Of a stretch of DNA of 64,000 nucleotides, positions 8,712 to 16,241 are shown piece by piece. A program made the translations under genes and the position numbers. Where the stretch lies: the NCBI RefSeq assembly GCF_010692725.1, contig NZ_JAAFZB010000096.1, positions 868,001 through 932,000 on the forward strand, given 5' to 3'. The notes beneath the pieces were generated by a model. The model saw nothing but the letters and a program-made list of their open reading frames with translations, was not told where the DNA came from and did no database searches. The stretch comes from Flavihumibacter soli (GTDB lineage Bacteria; Bacteroidota; Bacteroidia; Sphingobacteriales; Sphingobacteriaceae). The first letter of the stretch is position 1. Every line of letters begins with the position of its first letter.

Positions 8712-9368
8712 TTAATATGCTACTGTAAAACGGCGGCGAACTTGTTTGGGTGCTTCCGTTTCGTCCAAAATGGCCAGGGCCATATCTTCAACCGAAATAA
8801 TGCTCCGGTTATTTTCATCGAATACCGGATTTTCCTGACCGGTACGGTAAGTGCCTTTTCTTTCGCCGGAAGTCCCCGGGTGCATTTCGATAGCGGGGCT
8901 TAAGAAAGTCCATTCGAGTTCTTCCTCGTCCTTGATGATCGTCAGGTAGTCACGTGCGGCTGAAGCACCGGTACGGTAATCTTCGGGAAAATGCGGTGTA
9001 TCGAGTAACTGGACTCCGGGAGCAACAAACAGGCTGCCTGCACCGCCGACAACGATCAGCCGTTTAACGCCTGAATTTTTAACGGCTTCCTGTATTGACT
9101 GCGATCCTTTAATGAAATCAGAATAGAGTTCCGGATTTGTCCAGCCGGGGTTGTAAGCGCTGATGACTGCGTCATGCTCTTGAAGTATCCCTGCCAGTGT
9201 ACCGGTATTCATAATATCAGCCTGTTTCAGGGTTAGTTTCTCATCGTCAATTGTATTTAATTTTTCAGGATTGCGCGCGATGGCGGTTACCTCATGGCCT
9301 CTGTCCAATGCTTCCTTCAGGATCGCTGATCCTACAAAGCCGGATGCTCCTATTAATGCTATTTTCAT
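8712..9368 (-). CDS. NAD(P)-binding reductase, NmrA/YwnB-like
   Basis: A 218-residue atypical short-chain dehydrogenase. The N-terminal Rossmann motif GASGFVGSAILKEALDRGH (about residues 8-26) and VTAIARNP indicate NAD(P) binding; RLIVVGGAGSLFVAPG is the conserved middle strand and loop. These small proteins are often induced by oxidative or electrophile stress and resemble NAD(P)H-flavin or quinone-acting proteins, but no catalytic Tyr-x-x-x-Lys is evident. It sits 18 bp upstream of the YceI gene and 33 bp downstream of the DsbA-like gene, so the three probably form one operon. Confidence 0.85.
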   Translation of the reverse strand: MKIALIGASGFVGSAILKEALDRGHEVTAIARNPEKLNTIDDEKLTLKQADIMNTGTLAGILQEHDAVISAYNPGWTNPELYSDFIKGSQSIQEAVKNSGVKRLIVVGGAGSLFVAPGVQLLDTPHFPEDYRTGASAARDYLTIIKDEEELEWTFLSPAIEMHPGTSGERKGTYRTGQENPVFDENNRSIISVEDMALAILDETEAPKQVRRRFTVAY

Positions 9369-9401
9369 AATTATTATTTATGTGATTCTATAAAAGCCGT
9401 A

Positions 9402-10115
9402 TTATTTACATTCACCCTCGGTGTCGCAGCTCTGGCCTTCCGTTATCTGTAAACTGCCCTTATCAAGCTCGTATTCTGACCATGATTTTTCCAGCACCTG
9501 CAGGAACGTGGCGGGCGACTGCGCACCGGAAACGGCGTACTTGTCATTGAACACAAAGAATGGAACGCCTCTTACACCGATGGCCTGAGCCGCTTGCTCG
9601 TCCTGTCTAACCTCGTCTGAATAAGCCGCTGAATCCAGCATCTCTTTCACCTCGCTCTCACCCAAGCCGATAGAAATGCCGGTTTCCAGAAGCGTATTTT
9701 TGTCGTTAATATCTTTCCCTTCGGTGAAGTGTATCCTGAAGAGGGCTTCCTCAGACTCACTTCCCAGCCCTCTGGCTTTGGCCAGTTGGATCAGACGGTG
9801 AGCATTGAAGGAATTAGCAAGAACGGATGCCGGGATATTAAATTCCAGGCCTACCTCTTTGGCAATCGCGGTAACGTTGCTGAACATTTCTTCAGCCTGC
9901 TCATGCGACACTCCCTTAGCCCTGGTGAAATAACTGAATATATCCTCGCCCTGATGGGTTTCCAGTGCCGGGTCCAGCTGAAAGCTTTTCCAGGTTACTT
10001 CGACCTTATCCTTAGCAGGAAAACTTTCTAAAGCGGTTTCAAATTTTCGTTTCCCGATGTAACAGAACGGGCATCTCACATCTGACCAAATATCTACTTT
10101 CATAATTTTTGACAT
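9402..10115 (-). CDS. DsbA-family oxidoreductase, FrnE-like
   Basis: A 237-residue cytosolic thioredoxin-fold protein. The redox site is DVRCPFCYIGKRKFE (Cys-15, Cys-18), and the cis-proline loop is GVRGVPFFVF near 185, both typical of the FrnE / 2-hydroxychromene-carboxylate isomerase-like group. A second cysteine pair sits at the very end, CDTEGEC (Cys-230, Cys-236), reminiscent of the additional C-terminal Cys pair described in Deinococcus FrnE. It has no signal peptide. A second in-frame ATG four codons in is an equal start candidate. First gene of a likely operon with the NmrA-like and YceI genes, divergent from the monooxygenase at 10333. Confidence 0.9.
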   Translation of the reverse strand: MSKIMKVDIWSDVRCPFCYIGKRKFETALESFPAKDKVEVTWKSFQLDPALETHQGEDIFSYFTRAKGVSHEQAEEMFSNVTAIAKEVGLEFNIPASVLANSFNAHRLIQLAKARGLGSESEEALFRIHFTEGKDINDKNTLLETGISIGLGESEVKEMLDSAAYSDEVRQDEQAAQAIGVRGVPFFVFNDKYAVSGAQSPATFLQVLEKSWSEYELDKGSLQITEGQSCDTEGECK

Positions 10116-10332
10116 TCTTTAATTCACCTTCCCTCGCGAGCTAAGCGAAACATTATAAGGCAAAGGTAGCCTGCGATGGTAAAAGCTTCCATTGACATTA
10201 AACAGGAAAAATTCTTGACTTAGATCAACGAACCGGTCATCCGAATATCACCCTGATACTTGCCCGTTTAGCGCTGCCCGAACTTGACAATTGTTTTACA
10301 CCGATTCGTAATGTCATACCGTTCTTTGCTGG

Positions 10333-11346
10333 ATGAATTCCCAAAGCAACAATCTGCCGCTATCTGTTCTCGACCTCGTTCCGGTTCTCGCCGGCAAAAC
10401 TGTTCATGACGCTTTCGTCAATAGTCTGGGTCTTGCCCGCCACACCGAAAAACTTGGTTACCAGCGATTCTGGCTTGCTGAGCATCATAACATGCCCGGG
10501 ATTGCCAGTTCAGCCACTTCCGTACTGATCGGCTATATTGCCGGGGGAACTTCTACAATCAGGGTCGGCTCAGGCGGAGTCATGCTTCCGAATCATGCGC
10601 CGCTGGTAATTGCCGAGCAGTTCGGAACATTAGCTAATTTATATCCCGGCCGTATAGACCTTGGACTTGGACGGGCTCCAGGCACGGACCAGTTAACGGC
10701 TATGGCCCTTCGGCGTCACCTCGATATTGGTGTCGATGACTTCCCGCAGAATGTGCAGGAACTGAGAAGATACATCTCGGCCGATAACCAGCATTCAAAG
10801 GTCCGGGCAGTTCAGGCGGAAGGCACGGAGATCCCGGTATGGCTGCTCGGCTCGAGCTCCTACAGCGCACAGCTGGCTGCTATCTTAGGACTCCCCTTCT
10901 CTTTCGCCAGTCATTTTGCACCGAGCATGCTGTTCTCATCGCTAAAGCTCTACCGCGAGACGTTTCAGCCTTCCGATACGCTGGCCGCTCCCCATACGAT
11001 GGCGGTCATTAATGTGATCGCTGCCGAGACAGACGAAGAAGCCCGGCACCTTGCGACTTCACTTTACCAGGCATTTCTTAATGTGATCAAAGGTAAGGCT
11101 CTCCCAATGCAGCCTCCGGTTGATAATATGGATGATTTCTGGAACGAGTCAGAAAAGTATGCTGTTACCCAGATGCTGACCTATACTTTTATCGGGAGTG
11201 TGGCAACAGTGGAGAAACAGATCCGCCAGTTTCTTGAGCAGACTAGGGTGGATGAACTCATGGTGACAACACCTGTTTATGACCACCAGGCCCGTTTGCG
11301 TTCTTTTGAAATCCTTGCGGGGCTGTCACTGCAGAAAGCAAGGTAA
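10333..11346 (+). CDS. Luciferase-like (LLM class) flavin-dependent monooxygenase
   Basis: A 337-residue TIM-barrel flavoprotein of the MsnO8/YhbW type. Hallmarks are the opening [32 protein letters not shown] (about residues 45-64), [21 protein letters not shown] and the flavin site [13 protein letters not shown]. These enzymes use reduced FMN and oxygen; the substrate is not predictable. It is divergent from the FrnE-like gene with a 217-bp shared upstream region. Confidence 0.92.
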   Translation: MNSQSNNLPLSVLDLVPVLAGKTVHDAFVNSLGLARHTEKLGYQRFWLAEHHNMPGIASSATSVLIGYIAGGTSTIRVGSGGVMLPNHAPLVIAEQFGTLANLYPGRIDLGLGRAPGTDQLTAMALRRHLDIGVDDFPQNVQELRRYISADNQHSKVRAVQAEGTEIPVWLLGSSSYSAQLAAILGLPFSFASHFAPSMLFSSLKLYRETFQPSDTLAAPHTMAVINVIAAETDEEARHLATSLYQAFLNVIKGKALPMQPPVDNMDDFWNESEKYAVTQMLTYTFIGSVATVEKQIRQFLEQTRVDELMVTTPVYDHQARLRSFEILAGLSLQKAR

Positions 11347-11398
11347 TTACCAATCATTAGCCCTCCGTATTTGTTAAGCTGACAATAGATTCGAAAAG

Positions 11399-11863
11399 AT
11401 GGCAAAAAAGAGTGCAGGCATATTGTTATTTCGCCGAACGAATGGATCACCCGAGGTTCTTCTGGTACACCCGGGAGGCCCTTTTTGGAAAAATAAAGAT
11501 ATTGGTGCATGGTCTGTTCCAAAAGGCGAATTTGATGATGATGAAAAGCCCCTTAGCGCCGCCATCCGGGAGGTCAGGGAAGAACTGGGGATCGACGTAG
11601 CAGGCGACTTTATTGAACTCCTGCCGCAAAAGCAAAAGAGCGGCAAGGTTATCTACAGCTGGGCGCTTGAGCAGGATACGGATGCGGACGCGATCGTCAG
11701 CAACACTTTTGAACTTGAATGGCCGCCACGATCAGGTAAGATGATCGAGATCCCGGAAGTTGACCGGGCGGACTGGCTTTCGCTGGACGAGGCGAAGATC
11801 AAAATAATCCCCGGGCAGGTACCCATCATTGAAAACTTAGAAAAGATATTATCGGAGAGCTGA
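11399..11863 (+). CDS. NUDIX hydrolase
   Basis: A 154-residue pyrophosphohydrolase. A complete Nudix box, GEFDDDEKPLSAAIREVREE followed by LGI, matches G-x5-E-x7-REUxEExGU. The start AKKSAGILLFRR and the block VLLVHPGGPFWKNKDIGAWS place it with the YfcD/diadenosine-type 'NUDIX with conserved HPGGPFW' group, which cleave nucleoside-diphosphate linkages; the substrate is unknown. Starts 52 bp after the monooxygenase on the same strand, so a shared transcript is possible. Confidence 0.92.
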   Translation: MAKKSAGILLFRRTNGSPEVLLVHPGGPFWKNKDIGAWSVPKGEFDDDEKPLSAAIREVREELGIDVAGDFIELLPQKQKSGKVIYSWALEQDTDADAIVSNTFELEWPPRSGKMIEIPEVDRADWLSLDEAKIKIIPGQVPIIENLEKILSES

Positions 11864-11920
11864 TGAATGCTTGCTGCCAGGGCTACGAAGCTTAGGCTTT
11901 CGCCGGATTATCGACTGCCT

Positions 11921-12277
11921 TTAATAGGTTATGAAAATGGAACTCCGCTCCTTTGCTTCCAGGTTTCTCGACCGGTGCCCTTTGCCGGTTACATCTTCTA
12001 CCTGCAGCACCTCCCCTGCCTGAAACTGTCTTTTATCACCCAATGAGGTTTCAACCTCAATTCCCACATCCAGCAGAACGATAAACTGCCGGTGTGGAGC
12101 GGTGTGGAAAGTGTAGTCGTAGTCGGGCTCAACTTTGCGGAAAATAATATTTTTCACAGGCATGCTTTCCGAAAGATAACCTATCGGCCCGGAGGCCGTA
12201 AGGGGCATGCTGAGAGCTTCGAAATGCGTATCCCCGTTCTCATCCGCATAGATCCTGGTCACATTAAATACTTTCAT
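11921..12277 (-). CDS. Cupin-fold protein
   Basis: A 118-residue single-domain protein. The sequence FHTAPHRQFIVLLDVGIEVETSLGDKRQFQAGEVLQVEDVTGKGH has the spacing of the two cupin motifs (G(x)5HxH...E and G(x)5PxG(x)2H) in weakened form, with His residues in HTAPHRQ and GKGH. This type is common in bacteria and often annotated simply 'cupin'. It ends the minus-strand run headed by the Crp/Fnr gene and may be co-transcribed with the MhqD-like hydrolase 29 bp upstream. Convergent with the NUDIX gene. Confidence 0.75.
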   Translation of the reverse strand: MKVFNVTRIYADENGDTHFEALSMPLTASGPIGYLSESMPVKNIIFRKVEPDYDYTFHTAPHRQFIVLLDVGIEVETSLGDKRQFQAGEVLQVEDVTGKGHRSRNLEAKERSSIFITY

Positions 12278-12306
12278 TTCTGATGCGGTCGGTTTTAAAT
12301 TGGAGT

Positions 12307-12930
12307 TTATACGAGCACCTGCTCATTGGCAAGCTCAAGCTCCTCGATTTGTATTGTGTGCACCCTCCCCCGGTAAACCTTAAGATCCACTCTGGCATTC
12401 ATTTTCTTTAAAATTGCGACGCTTTCCTCGACGCGGCTTAACGGAACATGCGGGTCCGGATCGCCGGTTGTAATAAGCACCGGGGTATTATTGAAATCAC
12501 CTTTATAATTTCCCTGCTCCAGTTCTTTACCGATAAGCCCGCCGGTGAATGCGATCATTCCTCCGTAAGTATCTGCATGGCGGGTCACATATTCGAGCGC
12601 CAGGCAGGCACCCTGCGAAAAGCCCAGAAAGTAAATATTCTTACGTTCTATACCTTGAGCCACAACATCATCAACGAGGCCGTTGATCACGGATAACGCT
12701 GAATCAAGGGCCGGCTGATTATCTTCCACCGGTGCCATAAAGCTGTAGGGATACCAGCTGTTGTTGGCAGCCCTGGGTGCCAGGATAGCTGTATCGATCA
12801 GGTAAAGGTGTTCTTCCAGGGAAATGATACTCTCAGGCGTGGCCCCCCGGCCATGAATCATGATCAGGGCCCTTTTCGCATCCTTGAGCGGAACTCCGCT
12901 CCGGACGACATCTTTGCTGTGCGTATACAT
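12307..12930 (-). CDS. Phospholipase/carboxylesterase-family hydrolase (MhqD-like)
   Basis: A 207-residue alpha/beta hydrolase started at the ATG at 12930, which is one base after the stop of the dioxygenase gene; an earlier ATG inside that gene would add 17 residues of poor quality. The oxyanion region ALIMIHGRGATPESI and the nucleophile elbow LGFSQGACLALEY (Ser in GFSQG) are clear, with Asp in ITTGDPDPHVP and His in YRGRVHTI completing the triad. The tight coupling to a VOC ring-cleaving dioxygenase reproduces the Bacillus mhqO-mhqD pair used against quinones and other electrophiles, from which I infer the role. Confidence 0.88.
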   Translation of the reverse strand: MYTHSKDVVRSGVPLKDAKRALIMIHGRGATPESIISLEEHLYLIDTAILAPRAANNSWYPYSFMAPVEDNQPALDSALSVINGLVDDVVAQGIERKNIYFLGFSQGACLALEYVTRHADTYGGMIAFTGGLIGKELEQGNYKGDFNNTPVLITTGDPDPHVPLSRVEESVAILKKMNARVDLKVYRGRVHTIQIEELELANEQVLV

Positions 12931-12931
12931 C

Positions 12932-13867
12932 TTAATCCAGTTTAGGTAAAACTGCTGCGATCTCTTCCCGGTGGCTTTCATACTGCGCAGGCAGCTTCAG
13001 GCCGGTACCTAAGTCCTCGACATTTTCATCGATGGCAAAGCCGGGATTGTCTGAGGCAATTTCGAATAAGACGCCGCCCGGCTCCCTGAAATATAAGGAG
13101 TAGAAATAATTGCGGTCGATCTTGTCAGTGATCTGTAAACCGGCTGCGGCAACCTTGTCCCGGAACTTCATCAGGATGTTATCGTCTTTAACACGGAAGG
13201 CAACGTGGTGAACAGATCCGCCGGCAACATGCCCGGCACCTTCGCCCGGTACTTCCACAACATCCACGATGTTAGCGTTATCAACCGCATCGGTAATAAA
13301 ACGATAGCGGTTCACATGGGTCTCCAGCAGTTTGTATCCGAATATGTGCGTCAGCACATCGGCTGTCGGTTGTAGTTTATTTGTTGTAATGGTCACATTG
13401 TGAAATCCCCTCGTAGCGAACTCCGCAGGCACTTCATCAGTTTCCCATGGGAGACGGTTATCAGGATTTTTCGATGCGGTAAGCTCCAGCTTTAAGCCGT
13501 CGGGATCAATAAACGTCAGGTATTGCTCGCCGAACTTCTCGGAGACCTTGTTATAGATCACATTCTTTTTTTCAAAACGTTTCAGCCAGAAGTCAAAGCT
13601 GTTTTCGGGAACTGAATAACCGATCTCGGTAACCTGGCGTGCACCTCTGCGACCAGTCTGAACTCCTTCCCAGGGAAAGAAAGTAAGAATGGAACCGGGA
13701 GTACCTACTTTATCACCATAGTAAAAGTGGTATGTATTCGGGTCATCAAAGTTGACCGTCTTCTTCACCAGCCGTAATCCTAATACGCCTGTATAAAAAT
13801 TGTGATTGCGTTTTGCTTCACCAGCTATCGCCGTGATATGATGAAGTCCTAAAATTCTATCTTCCAT
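12932..13867 (-). CDS. VOC-family ring-cleaving dioxygenase (MhqO-like)
   Basis: A 311-residue protein built of two vicinal-oxygen-chelate repeats. Metal ligands fit LGLHHITAIAG (His near residue 9), GGSVHHVAFRV (about 215) and PGGVLFEIASD (Glu near 267). The block YTGVLGLRLVKKTVNFDDP is characteristic of the MhqA/MhqO group, which opens hydroquinone-type rings during quinone detoxification in Bacillus. A TAAATTTG box at 13906-13913 and the gap of 87 bp suggest it has its own promoter, although the Crp/Fnr gene lies upstream on the same strand. Confidence 0.9.
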   Translation of the reverse strand: MEDRILGLHHITAIAGEAKRNHNFYTGVLGLRLVKKTVNFDDPNTYHFYYGDKVGTPGSILTFFPWEGVQTGRRGARQVTEIGYSVPENSFDFWLKRFEKKNVIYNKVSEKFGEQYLTFIDPDGLKLELTASKNPDNRLPWETDEVPAEFATRGFHNVTITTNKLQPTADVLTHIFGYKLLETHVNRYRFITDAVDNANIVDVVEVPGEGAGHVAGGSVHHVAFRVKDDNILMKFRDKVAAAGLQITDKIDRNYFYSLYFREPGGVLFEIASDNPGFAIDENVEDLGTGLKLPAQYESHREEIAAVLPKLD

Positions 13868-13905
13868 CTTTTAAAGTATTAACAAACTATCCTGTAATTG
13901 TTAAA

Positions 13906-13913
13906 CAAATTTA
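13906..13913 (-). promoter_or_regulatory. Candidate -7 box for the MhqO-MhqD transcript
   Basis: On the minus strand the sequence reads TAAATTTG, matching the Bacteroidota -7 consensus TAnnTTTG, 39 bp upstream of the dioxygenase ATG. Directly upstream is a small hairpin, CAGCCT/AGGCTG, that could be an operator or the end of the regulator transcript. No good -33 box was found, so confidence is modest. Confidence 0.4.
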
Positions 13914-13954
13914 CAGCCTGCCGAAAGGCTGACTCTTGATGCAGGATAAGAAAA

Positions 13955-14536
13955 TTATTTTTTCTTAAGCATTTGAGTTTTTATCCTGCTCAGGGATTCC
14001 GGGGTAATGCCAAGGTAGGATGCGATCTGTTGCTGTGGTACCCGCTGAGGCAGGGAGGGATATCTTTTCAAAAATTCCTGGTAGCGGCTTTCTGCCGAAT
14101 GAGATACGGTAGCATAGAACCGGCTCTCCAGAACGGAGTATGCCCTTTGCACCATGATCCGAAATGCCCGTTCAAGTTTGGGAATCTCCCGGAAGAGCTT
14201 CTCCTTGCTTTCAAAATCAACCGTCAGCAGCTCTGTATCTTCCAGCGTCTCAATAAATAAATTCGAGGGTCTTTGTTCCGAAAAGCTGCCTATGTCGCTG
14301 ATCCACCAGTCCTCTACCGCAAACTGCAGGATCACCTGGTCGCCGTTCTGATCAATATAGTATTTTTTGACACAGCCTTTAACAATATAAGCCTCAAAGC
14401 GGCATACTTCTCCCTGCCGGAGGAGCATGGTTTTCTTTTTAACCGACATATGCTTCAGCCGGGAATTAAAAATCTGTAATTCTTCGTCAGAAACAGGTGT
14501 ACACCGGCTGATATGACGGTCGATTTCACTGAACAT
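13955..14536 (-). CDS. Crp/Fnr-family transcriptional regulator
   Basis: A 193-residue regulator started at ATG 14536 (a TTG two codons earlier is less likely). The N-terminal cyclic-nucleotide-binding-like barrel spans about 20-125 (LLRQGEVCRFEAYIVKGCVK), and the C-terminal helix-turn-helix is QQIASYLGITPESLSRIKTQ (about 170-190). The effector pocket lacks an obvious cAMP signature, as in most Bacteroidota homologues, which form a large family of unknown ligands. Its place between mhqO/mhqD-like genes and the cytosolic YceI suggests it controls this stress-related cluster. Confidence 0.9.
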   Translation of the reverse strand: MFSEIDRHISRCTPVSDEELQIFNSRLKHMSVKKKTMLLRQGEVCRFEAYIVKGCVKKYYIDQNGDQVILQFAVEDWWISDIGSFSEQRPSNLFIETLEDTELLTVDFESKEKLFREIPKLERAFRIMVQRAYSVLESRFYATVSHSAESRYQEFLKRYPSLPQRVPQQQIASYLGITPESLSRIKTQMLKKK

Positions 14537-14604
14537 TATCAAATATAAAAGTACTTACCGGTTGGCAAGTACTTTTACGTTGAATATTTGGCTGATCGGA
14601 TTTG

Positions 14605-15135
14605 TTATGCTTGTTTCACAAACTGAACCTCGGCGTGCAGCCTGATATCATCACTGACCACAACAGCACCGGCTTCGGTTACCGCATTCCACAAAAGACC
14701 AAATTCTTTCCTGCTGATCTTGCCGGTCACCGTAAATCCGGCTTTGGTCTGTCCGTAAGGATCTACCACTGTTCCGCCATACTCCACTTTCAGCGTAATG
14801 GGACGTGTGGTTCCACGTATTGTCAGGTCGCCATGAAGTTTTGCTTCATCGCCGTTTAACTCATATTTTGTTCCAACAAAATTCAGTTGCTCATGCTCTT
14901 CCGCATTAAAGAAATCTGCTGATTTAAGGTGTGTATCCCTTTGCTCATTGTTGGTACTGATCGAGCTGATGTCAGCAGTGAATACGATGTTTGATGCTGT
15001 ATGAATATCGTCTCCTTCAGTTTCTAATGATGCATCAAAAGTTTCGAAATACCCAGTAACATTAGTGATCATCAGGTGTTTTACTTTGAACTGGACCTCA
15101 CTGTGCGTCGGGTCAATTTTCCATTTAGTTGCCAT
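14605..15135 (-). CDS. YceI family protein, cytosolic
   Basis: A 176-residue YceI lipocalin-like protein without a signal peptide (starts MATKWKIDPTHSEVQFKVKH). Conserved blocks are DTHLKSADFFNAEEHEQLNF and GDLTIRGTTRPITL. Its exported paralogue is at 8.1-8.7 kb. A perfect inverted repeat and a -7-like box lie directly upstream (see 15164-15194). It precedes the Crp/Fnr gene on the same strand with a gap of 68 bp, so the regulator may be read from the same promoter. Confidence 0.93.
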   Translation of the reverse strand: MATKWKIDPTHSEVQFKVKHLMITNVTGYFETFDASLETEGDDIHTASNIVFTADISSISTNNEQRDTHLKSADFFNAEEHEQLNFVGTKYELNGDEAKLHGDLTIRGTTRPITLKVEYGGTVVDPYGQTKAGFTVTGKISRKEFGLLWNAVTEAGAVVVSDDIRLHAEVQFVKQA

Positions 15136-15468
15136 AGCTTTTTAATTAATTTCATTCATAACACAAAACGTTGCGTTTTGATAGAACAAAATTAGCCAGC
15201 TCAAATTTCCTGACCCTTGATCCAGGTTAAGAAATGTGGAGGTGGAAGGAGGGAAGGTGGAAGGTATTAGGTATCAGGTAGATGATCTCGTTCATACCTG
15301 AACACTCCTTATTTAAGTGCAAATGTTCAGCTTTTATACAATGGAACTGAAAGGCTTTACAGATTATCCACGTTTAGAAGAACTGAATCTGAACTAATTT
15401 GTAGTATAGGTTACATATTGCGCTGGCAGGCTACATAGTCTGCCAGCAAAGTTTTAAAACCCTGGATT
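15136..15468. other. Divergent intergenic region with two inverted repeats
   Basis: This 333-bp gap separates the YceI gene (minus) from the DJ-1/PfpI gene (plus). It holds a -7-like TAATTTTG box on the minus strand at 15187-15194, the inverted repeat CAAAACG-TTG-CGTTTTG at 15164-15180, and GCTGGCAG/CTGCCAGC arms at 15422-15429 and 15440-15447, 22 bp before the DJ-1 ATG. The middle (15236-15290) is degenerate phrase sequence (GGTATTAGGTATCAGGTA). No gene is seen. Confidence 0.6.
15164..15180. promoter_or_regulatory. Inverted repeat, candidate operator of the cytosolic YceI gene
   Basis: CAAAACG (15164-15170) and CGTTTTG (15174-15180) are perfect 7-bp arms around TTG. It lies between a TAATTTTG -7-like box (15187-15194, minus strand) and the YceI ATG, a position where a bound protein would block transcription. 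The nearby Crp/Fnr regulator is a candidate binder, but the motif is not the classical TTGAT-N4-ATCAA. Confidence 0.4.
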
Positions 15469-16149
15469 ATGAAAATATTAATCGTATTGACTTCGCATAG
15501 CGAGCTTGGAAACACCGGTCACAAAACCGGTTTCTGGATTGAAGAGTTTGCAGCACCGTACTATGTATTGAGTGATGCGGGTGCTCAGATAAGCATTGCA
15601 TCTCCGAAGGGTGGCCAGCCCCCGATTGATCCTAAAAGCGCAGAACCTGAAAACCAGACCGAAGCCACTAAACGATTTAATGCAGACCCGGATTTGCAAA
15701 AGCGGCTGGCGAATACAGAAAAGTTGTCGGCGGTATCTCCGGAAGATTTTGATGCTGTATTTTACCCGGGAGGCCACGGGCCCTTATGGGACCTCACAAA
15801 TGACCCGGATTCGATAAGATTAATCGAAACGCTCTGGAATGCGGGAAAACCTGTAGCGGCAGTCTGCCATGCACCCGCAGTACTACTTAATGTAAGAGAT
15901 TCTAATGGCGACGCGCTGGTTAAGGGCAAGCAGGTAACCGGTTTCACGAACAGCGAAGAAGAAGCCGTACAGCTCACTAAGGTCGTTCCATTCCTCCTGG
16001 AAGATGAATTAAAGACTCGGGGTGGTATTTTTTCTAAAAAAGAAGACTGGGCCTCCTACTCAGTAAAAGACGGACAGTTAATTACCGGTCAGAACCCTGC
16101 ATCATCCGAAGCGGTGGCAAAAGAGCTACTTAAAATTCTGTCTGATTAA
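15469..16149 (+). CDS. DJ-1/PfpI (Hsp31-like) type 1 glutamine amidotransferase-fold protein
   Basis: A 226-residue protein of the DJ-1/PfpI superfamily. The nucleophile elbow is AAVCHAPAVLLNV with Cys-133; HGPLWDL and the early Glu in the GFWIEEFAAPYYVL block complete the Hsp31/glyoxalase III-like site. Members act as chaperones, deglycases or glutathione-independent glyoxalases against methylglyoxal. The PGGHGPLWDL block and KPVAAVCHAP are typical for the subgroup annotated 'type 1 glutamine amidotransferase domain-containing protein'. It fits the electrophile-stress theme of its neighbours. Confidence 0.92.
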   Translation: MKILIVLTSHSELGNTGHKTGFWIEEFAAPYYVLSDAGAQISIASPKGGQPPIDPKSAEPENQTEATKRFNADPDLQKRLANTEKLSAVSPEDFDAVFYPGGHGPLWDLTNDPDSIRLIETLWNAGKPVAAVCHAPAVLLNVRDSNGDALVKGKQVTGFTNSEEEAVQLTKVVPFLLEDELKTRGGIFSKKEDWASYSVKDGQLITGQNPASSEAVAKELLKILSD

Positions 16150-16241
16150 TTACCTGCTGTAAGCACGTCAACATATTAGCATATTAACACTTAGCACATT
16201 AACCCATTAACATATTCGCACATTAGCATATTAGCAATTCT
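16150..16241. repeat. Degenerate tandem phrase tract
   Basis: From about 16165 to 16232 the sequence is a run of near-repeats of CATATTAGCA / CACATTAACC units of 9-10 bases. It lies between the convergent DJ-1 and topB genes. Similar tracts with other phrases end several transcription units in this window. Confidence 0.6.
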
